From positions 1 to 21,251 of the forward strand of contig VBBG01000023.1 of NCBI GenBank assembly GCA_005882905.1: a DNA stretch of 21,251 bases, in the 5' to 3' direction. The position numbers were made by a program, and so were the translations under genes. The notes below the pieces were generated by a model. That model was not told the origin of the DNA. It made no database searches and saw only the letters and a list, made by a program, of their open reading frames with translations. The stretch comes from Candidatus Bathyarchaeota archaeon (GTDB lineage Archaea > Thermoproteota > Bathyarchaeia > 40CM-2-53-6). Within the stretch, counting starts at the first letter, position 1. Each line of letters starts with the position of its first letter. Of this stretch, positions 1-7,763 are shown piece by piece.

Positions 1-1
1 C

Positions 2-1546
2 GTCAACAGGATCAGCTACCGCTTTCTCTCAGGCGTAGAGACGGGCGTACATGACAATGTCCATTTCGTCCTCGTCAAAGGCCTTGACGCTCCAACAAGC
101 CACTGGCTCGACAGTCCAGTCCTCTACGACCACGACCTCACCTTCGAGAAAATGGCTCTCTTTGCACGGACAGTGAAACTCTATTCCGAATACCTCCTCT
201 CCATGCAACTGCATGCAGAACTCCCTGATCTAGTTCACGCAAACGATTGGCACATGGTCCCAGCCGGAGTGGCCCTCAAACAGCATCTAAGCGAGAGAGG
301 ATCTCCTATTCCCCTCATCTTCACTGTCCACCTCTTGAGTCACATAACACTCCCTTGGCACTATGGGTCCGAAGACTGGTGCGGAATAAAGGACCTACCT
401 CACCGGGTCCGACTATCACAGAACCGGACACGAACCCTCACCTATCGACAGGTCTGGGAGGGACAATGCGGAAACTCTCTAGAGAGGTTCGGCTCCTACG
501 AGGCCGATTATGTCACCTCTGTTAGCGAAACCTACCTGACGCATGATGTGTTAAGCTACGTGGGAGATAAGATCAAAGGTAAGAGTGGGCACGTCTACAA
601 CGGCTGCGACTGGAACTACGACACTGTCAACTCGGCAGTTCTCACAGAACTAAAGGCGTCAACGATGGGCCCCCAACCAGCGGTTGGTTCTATCAACCGT
701 TGGGATCTGAGGAGGGTGCTGCTCACCAGCGCGACTGCTCAACGCAGTACTCCTGACGGTGACGATAACATCACCGGGTCCTCAGCAGAGGCTGCAAATA
801 GTAGCGCTGGGAAGTTTGTCGAGCCTTTCCATTCGGACGGCCCCCTAGTTCTGATGACCGGTCGGCTGAGCCCCCAGAAGGGAGCAGACCTCCTTCTAGA
901 CGCGGTCCCCATCGTAACGAAGGCTGTTCCCTCGGCGAAGTTTCTGCTCTTCCTGCTCCCCTCTAACGATCAGGTTCAGATGAAAGCGATCACGGCCGAA
1001 GCTTCATTCTATCCCGATAACGTCAGGATAATCTTCGCGAAAAACCGTCCCATCTACATGATGTCCCACAGCGCAGCAGACGCCTTCGCGATGCCTTCGC
1101 GGTCCGAGCCTTTCGGGATCAGCGCGCTCGAAGCAATGGCAACCGGAAACCCTGTTGTCGGAAGCGACATAGGAGGGCTCAGAGAGACAGTTGTTGATCT
1201 CACAAGTCACAACGAAGCCGGAACAGGAATACTATTCCCTGTCGAGGACACCAAAGCCCTGGCTGATTCTTTGATCAGCCTCCTGCTCGTAATGCAGATC
1301 GATGAACGGACGCAACGCGGCGATCTCGACTCGATCGACCTGTCTCGAAGAATGCCGATTAAGCTTGTAGCGGAGATGGTTGGTCGAGATCCTAGGCTAG
1401 GTACAACGATCCGGGAGAGCTGCAAGCTTAGAGTGGATCGGAATTTCAGATGGAAAAATGCGGGGCGAATGGCATTGGACAGGTATGAGGCCACCATGAA
1501 CTTGGCTGCGAGGCCCTCCAGTCTGGCGAGGGGCATTCGTGGATAG
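2..1546 (+). CDS. glgA: Glycogen synthase (GT5-like, ADP/UDP-glucose type), N-terminus cut by window edge
   Basis: This enzyme adds glucosyl units from a nucleotide sugar to the growing alpha-1,4-glucan chain in the cytoplasm. The frame is open from base 2, with no stop before the edge, so the start codon and the N-terminal K-x-G-G donor-site region lie outside; 514 residues are visible. The N-terminal Rossmann half carries HANDWH (visible residues 79-84), the usual H-x-N-D-W-H signature of starch/glycogen synthases, and an archaeal-looking FTVHLLSHITLPWHYGSEDW region. The C-terminal half carries TGRLSPQKG (R288, K293) and the E-x7-E motif in SEPFGISALE (E369, E377) that contacts the donor. 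The region between the two halves is long and poor in conserved residues (about 205-275). It is convergent with the next gene and lies near glycogen branching and degrading genes. The family call is firm; ADP- versus UDP-glucose preference cannot be read from the sequence. Confidence 0.9.
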   Translation, partial: VNRISYRFLSGVETGVHDNVHFVLVKGLDAPTSHWLDSPVLYDHDLTFEKMALFARTVKLYSEYLLSMQLHAELPDLVHANDWHMVPAGVALKQHLSERGSPIPLIFTVHLLSHITLPWHYGSEDWCGIKDLPHRVRLSQNRTRTLTYRQVWEGQCGNSLERFGSYEADYVTSVSETYLTHDVLSYVGDKIKGKSGHVYNGCDWNYDTVNSAVLTELKASTMGPQPAVGSINRWDLRRVLLTSATAQRSTPDGDDNITGSSAEAANSSAGKFVEPFHSDGPLVLMTGRLSPQKGADLLLDAVPIVTKAVPSAKFLLFLLPSNDQVQMKAITAEASFYPDNVRIIFAKNRPIYMMSHSAADAFAMPSRSEPFGISALEAMATGNPVVGSDIGGLRETVVDLTSHNEAGTGILFPVEDTKALADSLISLLLVMQIDERTQRGDLDSIDLSRRMPIKLVAEMVGRDPRLGTTIRESCKLRVDRNFRWKNAGRMALDRYEATMNLAARPSSLARGIRG

Positions 1547-1687
1547 CAATGCCAGGGCCGGAATAACTGTGGCAGTGAAACGACTACGGTCCGCCCAAAC
1601 TGACATCTATGACGGCTCCGACTGCACGGTCAAGTTCTTCTAAGAAAACGTCTTGCTTCGCAGACTGTCCATCACGAACTCGGCGGG

Positions 1688-2806
1688 TCAACCGAGCGTT
1701 TGACGCTGACCGGTTGCCGCGGCCGTCTCGATCGCGTCCAGCATGCGATGGCGCGTGACCGCGTCGTCGAACGTAGGGCAGAAATGCGTTCCCTCTCGAT
1801 AATCACGGGCGAAACGCGCGTATGCCTGGGCAACGTTCGTGGAAGGGCCTTGCGGCGGCGACCACCAATACTTCTCTGGCACGGGCAGCACCTCGAGCGA
1901 GGACTGCGCGCCCTTGCCGCCGCGTACGGTCATTTCGAAGATCTGGGCCTGGCCGCCGGCGGCGGTGAGCTGCAGATCGCCCTCGGTGCCGTTGATCTCC
2001 CAGAGCAGGTTCGTGCCGCGCGAAACGCCACCGCGATAGTGGATCGAGAACGTGGCCCCGCCCTCGAGCAGTCCGCTGACCAGCACCTGGTCATCCGCGG
2101 TCATGGGCTTGCTTTCGCCCGTCCCCGCGATCGTGAAGGACTTTCGGCGCACTGTCATGGTGGCCGAGAGCTCTCGGACCTCGCCGAGGCAGTGACACAG
2201 CGCGTCCGCCGCGTGGCCTAGCGCGATCGAGAGCATCGTTGCCCCGTTTTTCTTGTCGTTGAGGTAGGCGTTGTAGGGCTCCACCGTCGGTCCCCAGCCC
2301 ATTCCTGAACCGATCAACGTGGTAGAGAGCACCTCCCCGACGTATCCTTGCTTGATCAGGTCACGCACGTAGGCCACCGACGGCGCGGAGCGGGCCTGCA
2401 GCCCCGCCACGGCGAGGACGCCCTTCTTCTTCGCCAGCGCGGCCAAGGTCTCCGCCTCTTTCAAGCCGTTGCCCAGCGGCCATTCGCAATAGACCGCCTT
2501 CCCCGCGCCGAGCGCTGCCGTCGCAAGCTCCAGATGATACGGCACTTTCACGGTGATGGCGACGACATCCACGTCGGCCCTGTTCACGAGGTCTCGGTGA
2601 TTGTCGAACGCGACAGGCACACCAAAGAGCCTGCTGGCGGCATCGGCAGATTCGCGTCGGCTGGTGGACAGCGCCGTGATCTCGAAGTCGTGGGAGAGCG
2701 ACTTCAAAGCAGGGATGTGCGCCACAGCCGCCCATCCGCGATCCGGGTTGGCGCCGATAATGCCGACACGAATCCTCTTGTCTCGATTCTTGCTCGTGGT
2801 GGTCAT
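1688..2806 (-). CDS. Gfo/Idh/MocA-family NAD(P)-dependent oxidoreductase, Gal80-like; probable foreign gene
   Basis: A 372-residue sugar-type dehydrogenase of the GFO/IDH/MocA family. The N-terminal Rossmann fold begins at residue ~12 with RVGIIGANPDRGW, a G-x-x-G-type nucleotide-binding loop. It is followed by DVVAITVKVPYHLELATAAL and the cofactor-side motif YCEWPLGNGLKEAE, where the usual family motif is E-K-P. The VKVPYH and EWPLG forms resemble the Gal80-like subgroup, which includes fungal Gal80 and many bacterial homologues. The C-terminal half is the alpha/beta substrate domain. The gene is much richer in G+C than its surroundings: sampled 60-base blocks give 41-43 G+C, against 27-38 in neighbouring genes. 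This suggests transfer from a high-G+C bacterium or an assembly join. Start is ATG at 2806 with only a weak AAGGT directly before it. Substrate unknown. Confidence 0.85.
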   Translation of the reverse strand: MTTTSKNRDKRIRVGIIGANPDRGWAAVAHIPALKSLSHDFEITALSTSRRESADAASRLFGVPVAFDNHRDLVNRADVDVVAITVKVPYHLELATAALGAGKAVYCEWPLGNGLKEAETLAALAKKKGVLAVAGLQARSAPSVAYVRDLIKQGYVGEVLSTTLIGSGMGWGPTVEPYNAYLNDKKNGATMLSIALGHAADALCHCLGEVRELSATMTVRRKSFTIAGTGESKPMTADDQVLVSGLLEGGATFSIHYRGGVSRGTNLLWEINGTEGDLQLTAAGGQAQIFEMTVRGGKGAQSSLEVLPVPEKYWWSPPQGPSTNVAQAYARFARDYREGTHFCPTFDDAVTRHRMLDAIETAAATGQRQTLG

Positions 2807-2893
2807 ACCTTGTCTTGGAAACTACACCATCGAGGTCCATGACATCATGTAAGGATTATTGAACAAAGAGATTCTCATTGTCCGTGTCGCCGA

Positions 2894-2915
2894 CAAGACA
2901 GAATTTGCTGTCTTG
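2894..2915. repeat. Perfect 8-bp inverted repeat
   Basis: CAAGACAG at 2894-2901 and CTGTCTTG at 2908-2915 are exact reverse complements around a 6-base spacer (AATTTG). The repeat sits about 90 bases upstream of the minus-strand oxidoreductase and 155 bases before the small membrane protein. No T-run follows on either side, so a transcription terminator is unlikely. An operator or an RNA hairpin is possible. Confidence 0.5.
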
Positions 2916-3000
2916 AAGAATCGACGGTTTTACAGGCTACGCGCATGAAAGGGAACCCAAATCTCGCGGATTAAGATTCTAATCACAATCTGTCGGAGGA

Positions 3001-3015
3001 GACCCTACCAGGGTC
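3001..3015. repeat. Perfect 6-bp inverted repeat with 3-base spacer
   Basis: GACCCT, ACC, AGGGTC form a compact G+C-rich hairpin preceded by GGAGGA (2995-3000) and followed by a C-run. It lies in the gene-poor stretch 2807-3071. The GGAGGA resembles a Shine-Dalgarno sequence, but no start codon with a convincing frame follows at the right distance. Confidence 0.4.
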
Positions 3016-3071
3016 CCCCCTGTGAGCTCGAAGTCGAAGAACTCGACGAGAGTTTTGCGCTGGCGACGAAA

Positions 3072-3272
3072 TTGATCTCGCTTCCAAGTCATTCCTCGTT
3101 TGTAGTCGCCGGAATAACTCTGGCAGTGCTGGCCACCTCTATCATGCTAATGTTGGTAGCTCTTACGCTTCGGGGACAACCATACATGCTGTGGGCGGAC
3201 TTGGTGTTTGGTTTCGTCGCATCTGGATTACTCTTGCTGGGACTCTATCAGATTAGACGCTCAACGGCTTAA
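3072..3272 (+). CDS. Small two-helix membrane protein, unknown function
   Basis: A 66-residue open frame with two clear hydrophobic segments, about residues 10-31 and 38-61, ending in a short basic tail (QIRRSTA), which predicts a cytoplasmic C-terminus. No family is recognised. The proposed start is a TTG at 3072 without a visible Shine-Dalgarno sequence. The same frame stays open back to 2949 but offers no ATG, GTG or TTG before 3072, so the true start is uncertain. It ends 98 bases before the ABC transporter ATPase on the same strand and could be a small partner of that transporter, but a TATA-like box between them argues for separate transcription. Amphipathic composition and helix spacing make it better than a random open frame. 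Confidence 0.45.
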   Translation: MISLPSHSSFVVAGITLAVLATSIMLMLVALTLRGQPYMLWADLVFGFVASGLLLLGLYQIRRSTA

Positions 3273-3318
3273 TGCACTTGAGTCAAGTCTTCCCATGTAT
3301 TGTCTAAAACTCGAATTG

Positions 3319-3324
3319 TTATAT
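3319..3324 (+). promoter_or_regulatory. Candidate archaeal TATA box for the ABC exporter genes
   Basis: TTATAT in an otherwise mixed-composition spacer, 47 bases before the TTG start at 3371. With the usual ~25-base distance, transcription would begin near 3348 and leave a short leader. Judged by position and composition only. Confidence 0.35.
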
Positions 3325-3370
3325 CCGCGCTATCGCAGCTTAGAACCGTTCCCTGCGAAGCCTTAGAGCT

Positions 3371-4297
3371 TTGATTGAAGTCAAACAGGCCACCAAGGTA
3401 TTCTCCTCCAGGCATGGACCCGCGATAAACTCTGTCAGCTTCGACGTCAAGAACGGCGAAGTTGTTGGTTTTGTCGGCCTCAACGGCGCGGGAAAGACGA
3501 CGACAATTAGAATCGCGGTCGGAGTCTCGCTACCAACGTCCGGGACGGTGCTAATAGACGGCCACGACATAACCAACGAGAAGGCGGAAGCCTCGAAGAG
3601 TATCGGCTGGGTCCCCGAGATTCCCAACTTTGAGCCCAATGCGAAGGCACTAACGTTGATGCGATACTTGGCAGGATTCTATGGCATAGACAGGACAGAA
3701 GCGAGAAGCAGATCGAAGGATCTTCTAGCGTCGGTCGGACTCTCGGGCTTCGAGAACCGGAAGATCCGGACATATTCACAGGGCATGAAGAAGCGTTTCT
3801 CACTGGCAGTATCGCTCTTGTCTGATCCCCAGAATTTTCTCTTCGACGAGGTGCTTAATGGTCTCGATCCGGAAGGGATCCATTTCTTCCGTGAGCTGAT
3901 GCGCGGACAGAAGCGCGTGAACAAGGCCATTCTATTATCCTCTCATATCCTGACTGAGATCGAGAACATCGCGGATCGCATAGTGTTCATTCATAGAGGG
4001 CGTATTATCAAGACGGTGACCAGAGAAGAGCTCGGAGCCTACGAGGGAGTAAGGGGCATACTCCGAATAATCCTCCAAAATCCCAATGACGACGCGATAT
4101 CATATCTCAAGACGCTGGGAGGAAACCTACAGGTTCAGGGCAACGAAATAGTCCTCTCAGATTTCCACGGAGACTCATCCCAGGTGAACGCTGAACTCGT
4201 CAAGAAGGGGATACCAGTGCGCGAGATCAAATTTGAGAAGACAGGCTTGGAGGAATACTTCTTCGAACTGATCAAGAGTGCAGACGCAGGAAGATGA
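3371..4297 (+). CDS. ABC transporter ATP-binding protein (ABC-2/NatA-like exporter)
   Basis: A 308-residue ATPase that powers the membrane protein encoded next to it. Walker A is GLNGAGKTT (residues 36-44), the signature loop is YSQGMKKR in place of the textbook LSGGQ, and Walker B reads NFLFDEVLNGLDP with the catalytic glutamate present. The H-loop is LSSHILTEIE. A C-terminal extension of about 85 residues after the nucleotide-binding domain is usual for exporters of the DrrA/NatA/CcmA class. Start is TTG at 3371; no ATG lies closer in frame, and the encoded IEVKQATKVF is a normal domain beginning. Its TGA stop overlaps the ATG of the permease by 4 bases (ATGA at 4294-4297), indicating translational coupling. 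The exported substrate is unknown. Confidence 0.92.
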   Translation: MIEVKQATKVFSSRHGPAINSVSFDVKNGEVVGFVGLNGAGKTTTIRIAVGVSLPTSGTVLIDGHDITNEKAEASKSIGWVPEIPNFEPNAKALTLMRYLAGFYGIDRTEARSRSKDLLASVGLSGFENRKIRTYSQGMKKRFSLAVSLLSDPQNFLFDEVLNGLDPEGIHFFRELMRGQKRVNKAILLSSHILTEIENIADRIVFIHRGRIIKTVTREELGAYEGVRGILRIILQNPNDDAISYLKTLGGNLQVQGNEIVLSDFHGDSSQVNAELVKKGIPVREIKFEKTGLEEYFFELIKSADAGR

Positions 4298-5766
4298 TCA
4301 TCCGACCATTTCTCTATGATGTCAAGAAGACGATTACAAGCAAGACTGTACTAATCCTTGTCGCAGTAATTCTCATGGTCAGCCTGACTATTATTCCCCT
4401 CAGTTCGATCAGAAGCATGGGAGGATTCGGCTTCCGCGAGGCACCAGTCCTTTATTATAGAGACAACGGCGGATATCACTTTCTAGCCTACTCTACTAAC
4501 AGTTATGGAGACGAGATCAGTGGAGTACTCCTAAACATTACTCTTTCAACGGGCTTCTATCCAACATATCAGCGAGTAGCCTCCCAAACGCAGGTAACGA
4601 ACTCCGACGGACTAGCATCAATCAACTTCAATCTGTCTCCAGGAAACTATTCTGTGACAGTCGAGGAGACATACTCGGGCGCACATACGTACGTGAGCAG
4701 TTACTTTCTTTCAAAGTTACCTGCTGGTAGCGTTCAGTTGGTGGCGACGGCGACGCAGGCAATTTCATTTGTGACCGACAAGGCGAACGCTTCGAAGAGG
4801 GACGTTCAGGTCTTCTATGCGGGCCCCTACGGAACCAAACCGTTAGGGTACAAGCTATACTACACGTGGTTTTCCAGTTTTCCTATTCCCCAGAATCTCA
4901 CGGAGAACCAAATGATGTTTCTTGGAAACCTTACTGATCTTCATCAAATCTTCTATCCTGACTTTCCTTCGGGACTTGACCGGACGACCGTGGTGGTCTT
5001 TCAGTTGTTCTATCCAAACACGACCCGAGTAGAAGGCACAGTTATCGAGACATCTTACGATAGTCTAAGGATTCCAAAAGTCCCCATCGAAGTGACCAAC
5101 GTCGCTGCCAGTTTCTTTTCAGGCCTACTTGGGTTCTTTATACCTCTGATGGCTGTAATCGGGTCTTATTCATCTTACGGGAAGGATCGTCTTACAGGAG
5201 TTCTCGAGTCTGTACTCGCCAGACCAGTAACTAGGCTAAGCTTGGGGGTATCGCGATATCTTTCCACGATGATAGCGTTTGTGCTTGCGGTCGCAGCTTC
5301 TGTTGGAGTTGTGGATCTCATACTGGACAGTGTTGGGGGATCGTTTCTCTCGCAAAGCTACGTATCGGCGATAATTGCCGGGTTGGTGGTGGAGATTGCA
5401 GCGTTTACCGGACTTATCTTTCTCCTCTCACATCTATTCAGGTCGACAGGGACTCTGTTAGGGATTAGCATTGGACTCTTCGTGGTTTTGGATTTCTTCT
5501 GGTCCATCATAATATTCCTGTTGACGAGTCTGTTGGGCGGGACGCCCGGGTCTGCTGTCGCTCTGCAGGCGACCTACCTCTCATACTATGCGAACCCTGC
5601 GCAATTCATTTCATTAGTAAACGTGTATGTTCTACAGTCATCCTCTGGACTCTCGATTCCTCCGTCTGCTTATGGGATAACACTGCCAGCCATAATTCTC
5701 GATGGGCTCCTATGGGCCATCGCTCCGTTCATCATATTCCTAATTCTTGCTGTCAAGCGAGACTAG
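4294..5766 (+). CDS. ABC-2 type permease with a large extracytoplasmic domain
   Basis: A 490-residue membrane subunit paired with the preceding ATPase. One helix near residues 18-38 is followed by about 230 residues predicted to lie outside the cell (40-268), then five helices (about 272-291, 320-345, 357-380, 385-414, 462-487). The outside part contains a beta-rich, Ig/Big-like stretch (DGLASINFNLSPGNYSVTVE, 105-124) of the sort found in archaeal surface proteins. It has at least six N-x-S/T sequons (N81, N118, N165, N201, N212, N242), consistent with glycosylated surface exposure. The segment GKDRLTGVLESVLARPVTR (297-315) is the cytosolic coupling region typical of ABC-2 permeases. It starts inside the ATPase stop codon. 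Substrate unknown; drug, lipid or surface polymer export are all possible. Confidence 0.85.
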   Translation: MIIRPFLYDVKKTITSKTVLILVAVILMVSLTIIPLSSIRSMGGFGFREAPVLYYRDNGGYHFLAYSTNSYGDEISGVLLNITLSTGFYPTYQRVASQTQVTNSDGLASINFNLSPGNYSVTVEETYSGAHTYVSSYFLSKLPAGSVQLVATATQAISFVTDKANASKRDVQVFYAGPYGTKPLGYKLYYTWFSSFPIPQNLTENQMMFLGNLTDLHQIFYPDFPSGLDRTTVVVFQLFYPNTTRVEGTVIETSYDSLRIPKVPIEVTNVAASFFSGLLGFFIPLMAVIGSYSSYGKDRLTGVLESVLARPVTRLSLGVSRYLSTMIAFVLAVAASVGVVDLILDSVGGSFLSQSYVSAIIAGLVVEIAAFTGLIFLLSHLFRSTGTLLGISIGLFVVLDFFWSIIIFLLTSLLGGTPGSAVALQATYLSYYANPAQFISLVNVYVLQSSSGLSIPPSAYGITLPAIILDGLLWAIAPFIIFLILAVKRD

Positions 5767-5801
5767 GCAAACGTTCTTGCCCAAATTATTGATCAAACAC
5801 A

Positions 5802-7718
5802 CTAGTTCTCGCTTCTGAAGAAGAGGCAGCCCAAAGGAGGGAGGGTGATCGAGATAGAGTCGGTTCTTCCGTGGAATGGATGATGATCCGCCTCGACACC
5901 GCCCAAGTTGCCTTGTCCGCTGCCGCCGTATTCTAGAGCGTCACTGTTCAAGACTTCCTTCCACCGTCCGCCCGATGGAACGCCCAATCTGTAATTCTTT
6001 CGTGGCTTCGGTGTGAAGTTGCAGACTGAGACGACCGCGTGCTCTGGGTTTCTGGCCCTTCTGGCGAAGCTTACGATGCTTTTCTCCCAGTCTTGAATAT
6101 CCAGCCACTCGAAGCCCAATCTCTCAAAGTCCAGCTGGTGCATAGCCGGTTCTGTCCGGTAGAACCTGTTGAGGTCTTTGAGCCAGAGCCGGAGCTTTCG
6201 GTGCTTGTCATCTTCTAAGAGGTGCCAGTCGAGGCTCTTCTCGAAATCCCACTCGTCCCACTGTCCCAGTTCTCCACCCATGAACAGGAGCTTCTTCCCG
6301 GGATGACCGTACATGTAGCCGTAGAGGAGGCGCAGATTCGCAAACTTCTGCCACACATCCCCCGGCATCTTGACGAGAAGCGAACGCTTCCCATACACAA
6401 CCTCGTCATGCGACAACGGCAGAACAAAGTTCTCGGCGAACGCGTACCAGAGGCTGAAAGTCAACTGGTCATGGTGATGCTTCCGGTAGACCGGGTCCTT
6501 GGTCATGTATTCTAGCGTGTCATGCATCCAGCCCATGTTCCACTTCATCCCAAAACCCAGCCCGCCGACGTGTGTAGGCCGTGAGACCATCGGCCAAGCG
6601 GTCGACTCCTCAGCGATCATCTGCACATCATGGTGCGCACGATAGACCGCCTCGTTTAGCTCTCGGATGAAAGAGATAGCCTCCAGGTTCTCCCTCCCTC
6701 CGTACTTGTTCGGGACCCATTCTCCTTTCTTGCGCGAGTAGTCGAGATAGATCATCGAGGCAACAGCATCGACCCTCAGCCCATCCGCATGATACTTATC
6801 CAACCAGAAGAGCGCACTGCTCATCAGAAAAGAGCGGACCTCGTTTTTTCCAAAGTCGAAGATGTAGCTGTTCCAGTCAGGATGGTAGCCCTTCCTCGGA
6901 TCTGCATACTCGTAGAGATGCGTTCTATCATAGTCGGCAAGCCCGTAGGCGTCTGACGGGAAGTGGCTAGGAACCCAGTCTAGGATGACTCCGAATCCTC
7001 GTTTGTGAAGCTCGTTCACGAGGTGAATGAAGTCTTCAGGCAGTCCGAACCTGCTCGTGGGGGAGAAGTAGCCGAGCGTCTGATAGCCCCACGAGCGGCT
7101 GTAAGGATGCTCCATAATCGGCAGGAACTCGACGTGCGTGAACCCCGTCTCTCCCAGATGATCTGGGAGGTCAGCCGCAGTCTCTCGATACGTCATCCAT
7201 CGATTATTGTCTTCAGGGGCCCTCTTCCAAGAGCCGAGATGCATCTCGTAGATAGACCATGGCGAGTCGAGCGAGTTTTTTCCGGAACGGTTTCTCATCC
7301 ATTCCTCATCGTCCCAGGAAGGTTTCAGATCCCAGACAATTGAAGCTGTTCTGGGCGGAAGCTCCCAGTAGAGCGCAAACGGATCGCCCTTGTCCATAGA
7401 GCGTCCGCGATGTGACCGAGACTCGATATGATACTTGTAGAGCGTGCCTCTTGATACTTCTGGGATAAAGCCTTCCCAGATTCCAGAGCCATCGCCTCTG
7501 AGCCTTAGCGGATGACTGCCGAACCGCCACTGGTTGAAGTCGCCGATCACGGCGACGTGCTTAGCGTTCGGAGCCCAGACTGCGAAATGGGTTCCCTCCC
7601 GTCCATCAACCGATGTCGGATGTGATCCCAGTTTGTCGTAGAGCTGCTGATGTTTTCCCTCCTTGAAAAGATAGATGTCGTAGGAGGTTAGAAGTTCGTG
7701 TTCGACGACTGAGTCCAT
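5802..7718 (-). CDS. glgB: 1,4-alpha-glucan (glycogen) branching enzyme, GH13
   Basis: Forms alpha-1,6 branches in glycogen by cutting and re-joining alpha-1,4 chains. The 638-residue protein has an N-terminal CBM48-like module (about 30-105, with GTHFAVWAPNAKHVAVIGDF), a GH13 barrel, and a C-terminal beta domain. Conserved regions: I, ILDWVPSHF (D247, H252); II, GLRVDAVASM (nucleophile D317); III, MIAEEST (acid/base E370); IV, LPLSHDEVV (H437, D438). The opening LLTSYDIYLFKEGKHQQLYD is characteristic of GlgB. It lies 45 bases downstream of the glucoamylase gene on the same strand, a likely operon. ATG start without a strong Shine-Dalgarno sequence. GH13-type GlgB is patchy in archaea, where GH57 branching enzymes are also used, so the gene may have been acquired by an ancestor; its composition does not stand out. 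Confidence 0.95.
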   Translation of the reverse strand: MDSVVEHELLTSYDIYLFKEGKHQQLYDKLGSHPTSVDGREGTHFAVWAPNAKHVAVIGDFNQWRFGSHPLRLRGDGSGIWEGFIPEVSRGTLYKYHIESRSHRGRSMDKGDPFALYWELPPRTASIVWDLKPSWDDEEWMRNRSGKNSLDSPWSIYEMHLGSWKRAPEDNNRWMTYRETAADLPDHLGETGFTHVEFLPIMEHPYSRSWGYQTLGYFSPTSRFGLPEDFIHLVNELHKRGFGVILDWVPSHFPSDAYGLADYDRTHLYEYADPRKGYHPDWNSYIFDFGKNEVRSFLMSSALFWLDKYHADGLRVDAVASMIYLDYSRKKGEWVPNKYGGRENLEAISFIRELNEAVYRAHHDVQMIAEESTAWPMVSRPTHVGGLGFGMKWNMGWMHDTLEYMTKDPVYRKHHHDQLTFSLWYAFAENFVLPLSHDEVVYGKRSLLVKMPGDVWQKFANLRLLYGYMYGHPGKKLLFMGGELGQWDEWDFEKSLDWHLLEDDKHRKLRLWLKDLNRFYRTEPAMHQLDFERLGFEWLDIQDWEKSIVSFARRARNPEHAVVSVCNFTPKPRKNYRLGVPSGGRWKEVLNSDALEYGGSGQGNLGGVEADHHPFHGRTDSISITLPPLGCLFFRSEN

Positions 7719-7763
7719 GGTCAGAGGATCATTGTTAGACTAGTGTTTTTCGATGGCTAAGCC

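Noticed and set aside
1500..1643. Second open frame running past the glycogen synthase stop, suggesting a frameshifted C-terminus
   Set aside because: The annotated C-terminus already covers the expected final helix, the extra frame has no recognisable GT-B residues, and 48 codons can be open by chance.
1700..2221. 173-codon plus-strand open frame opposite the oxidoreductase
   Set aside because: Arginine-rich antisense frame typical of a high-G+C gene read backwards.
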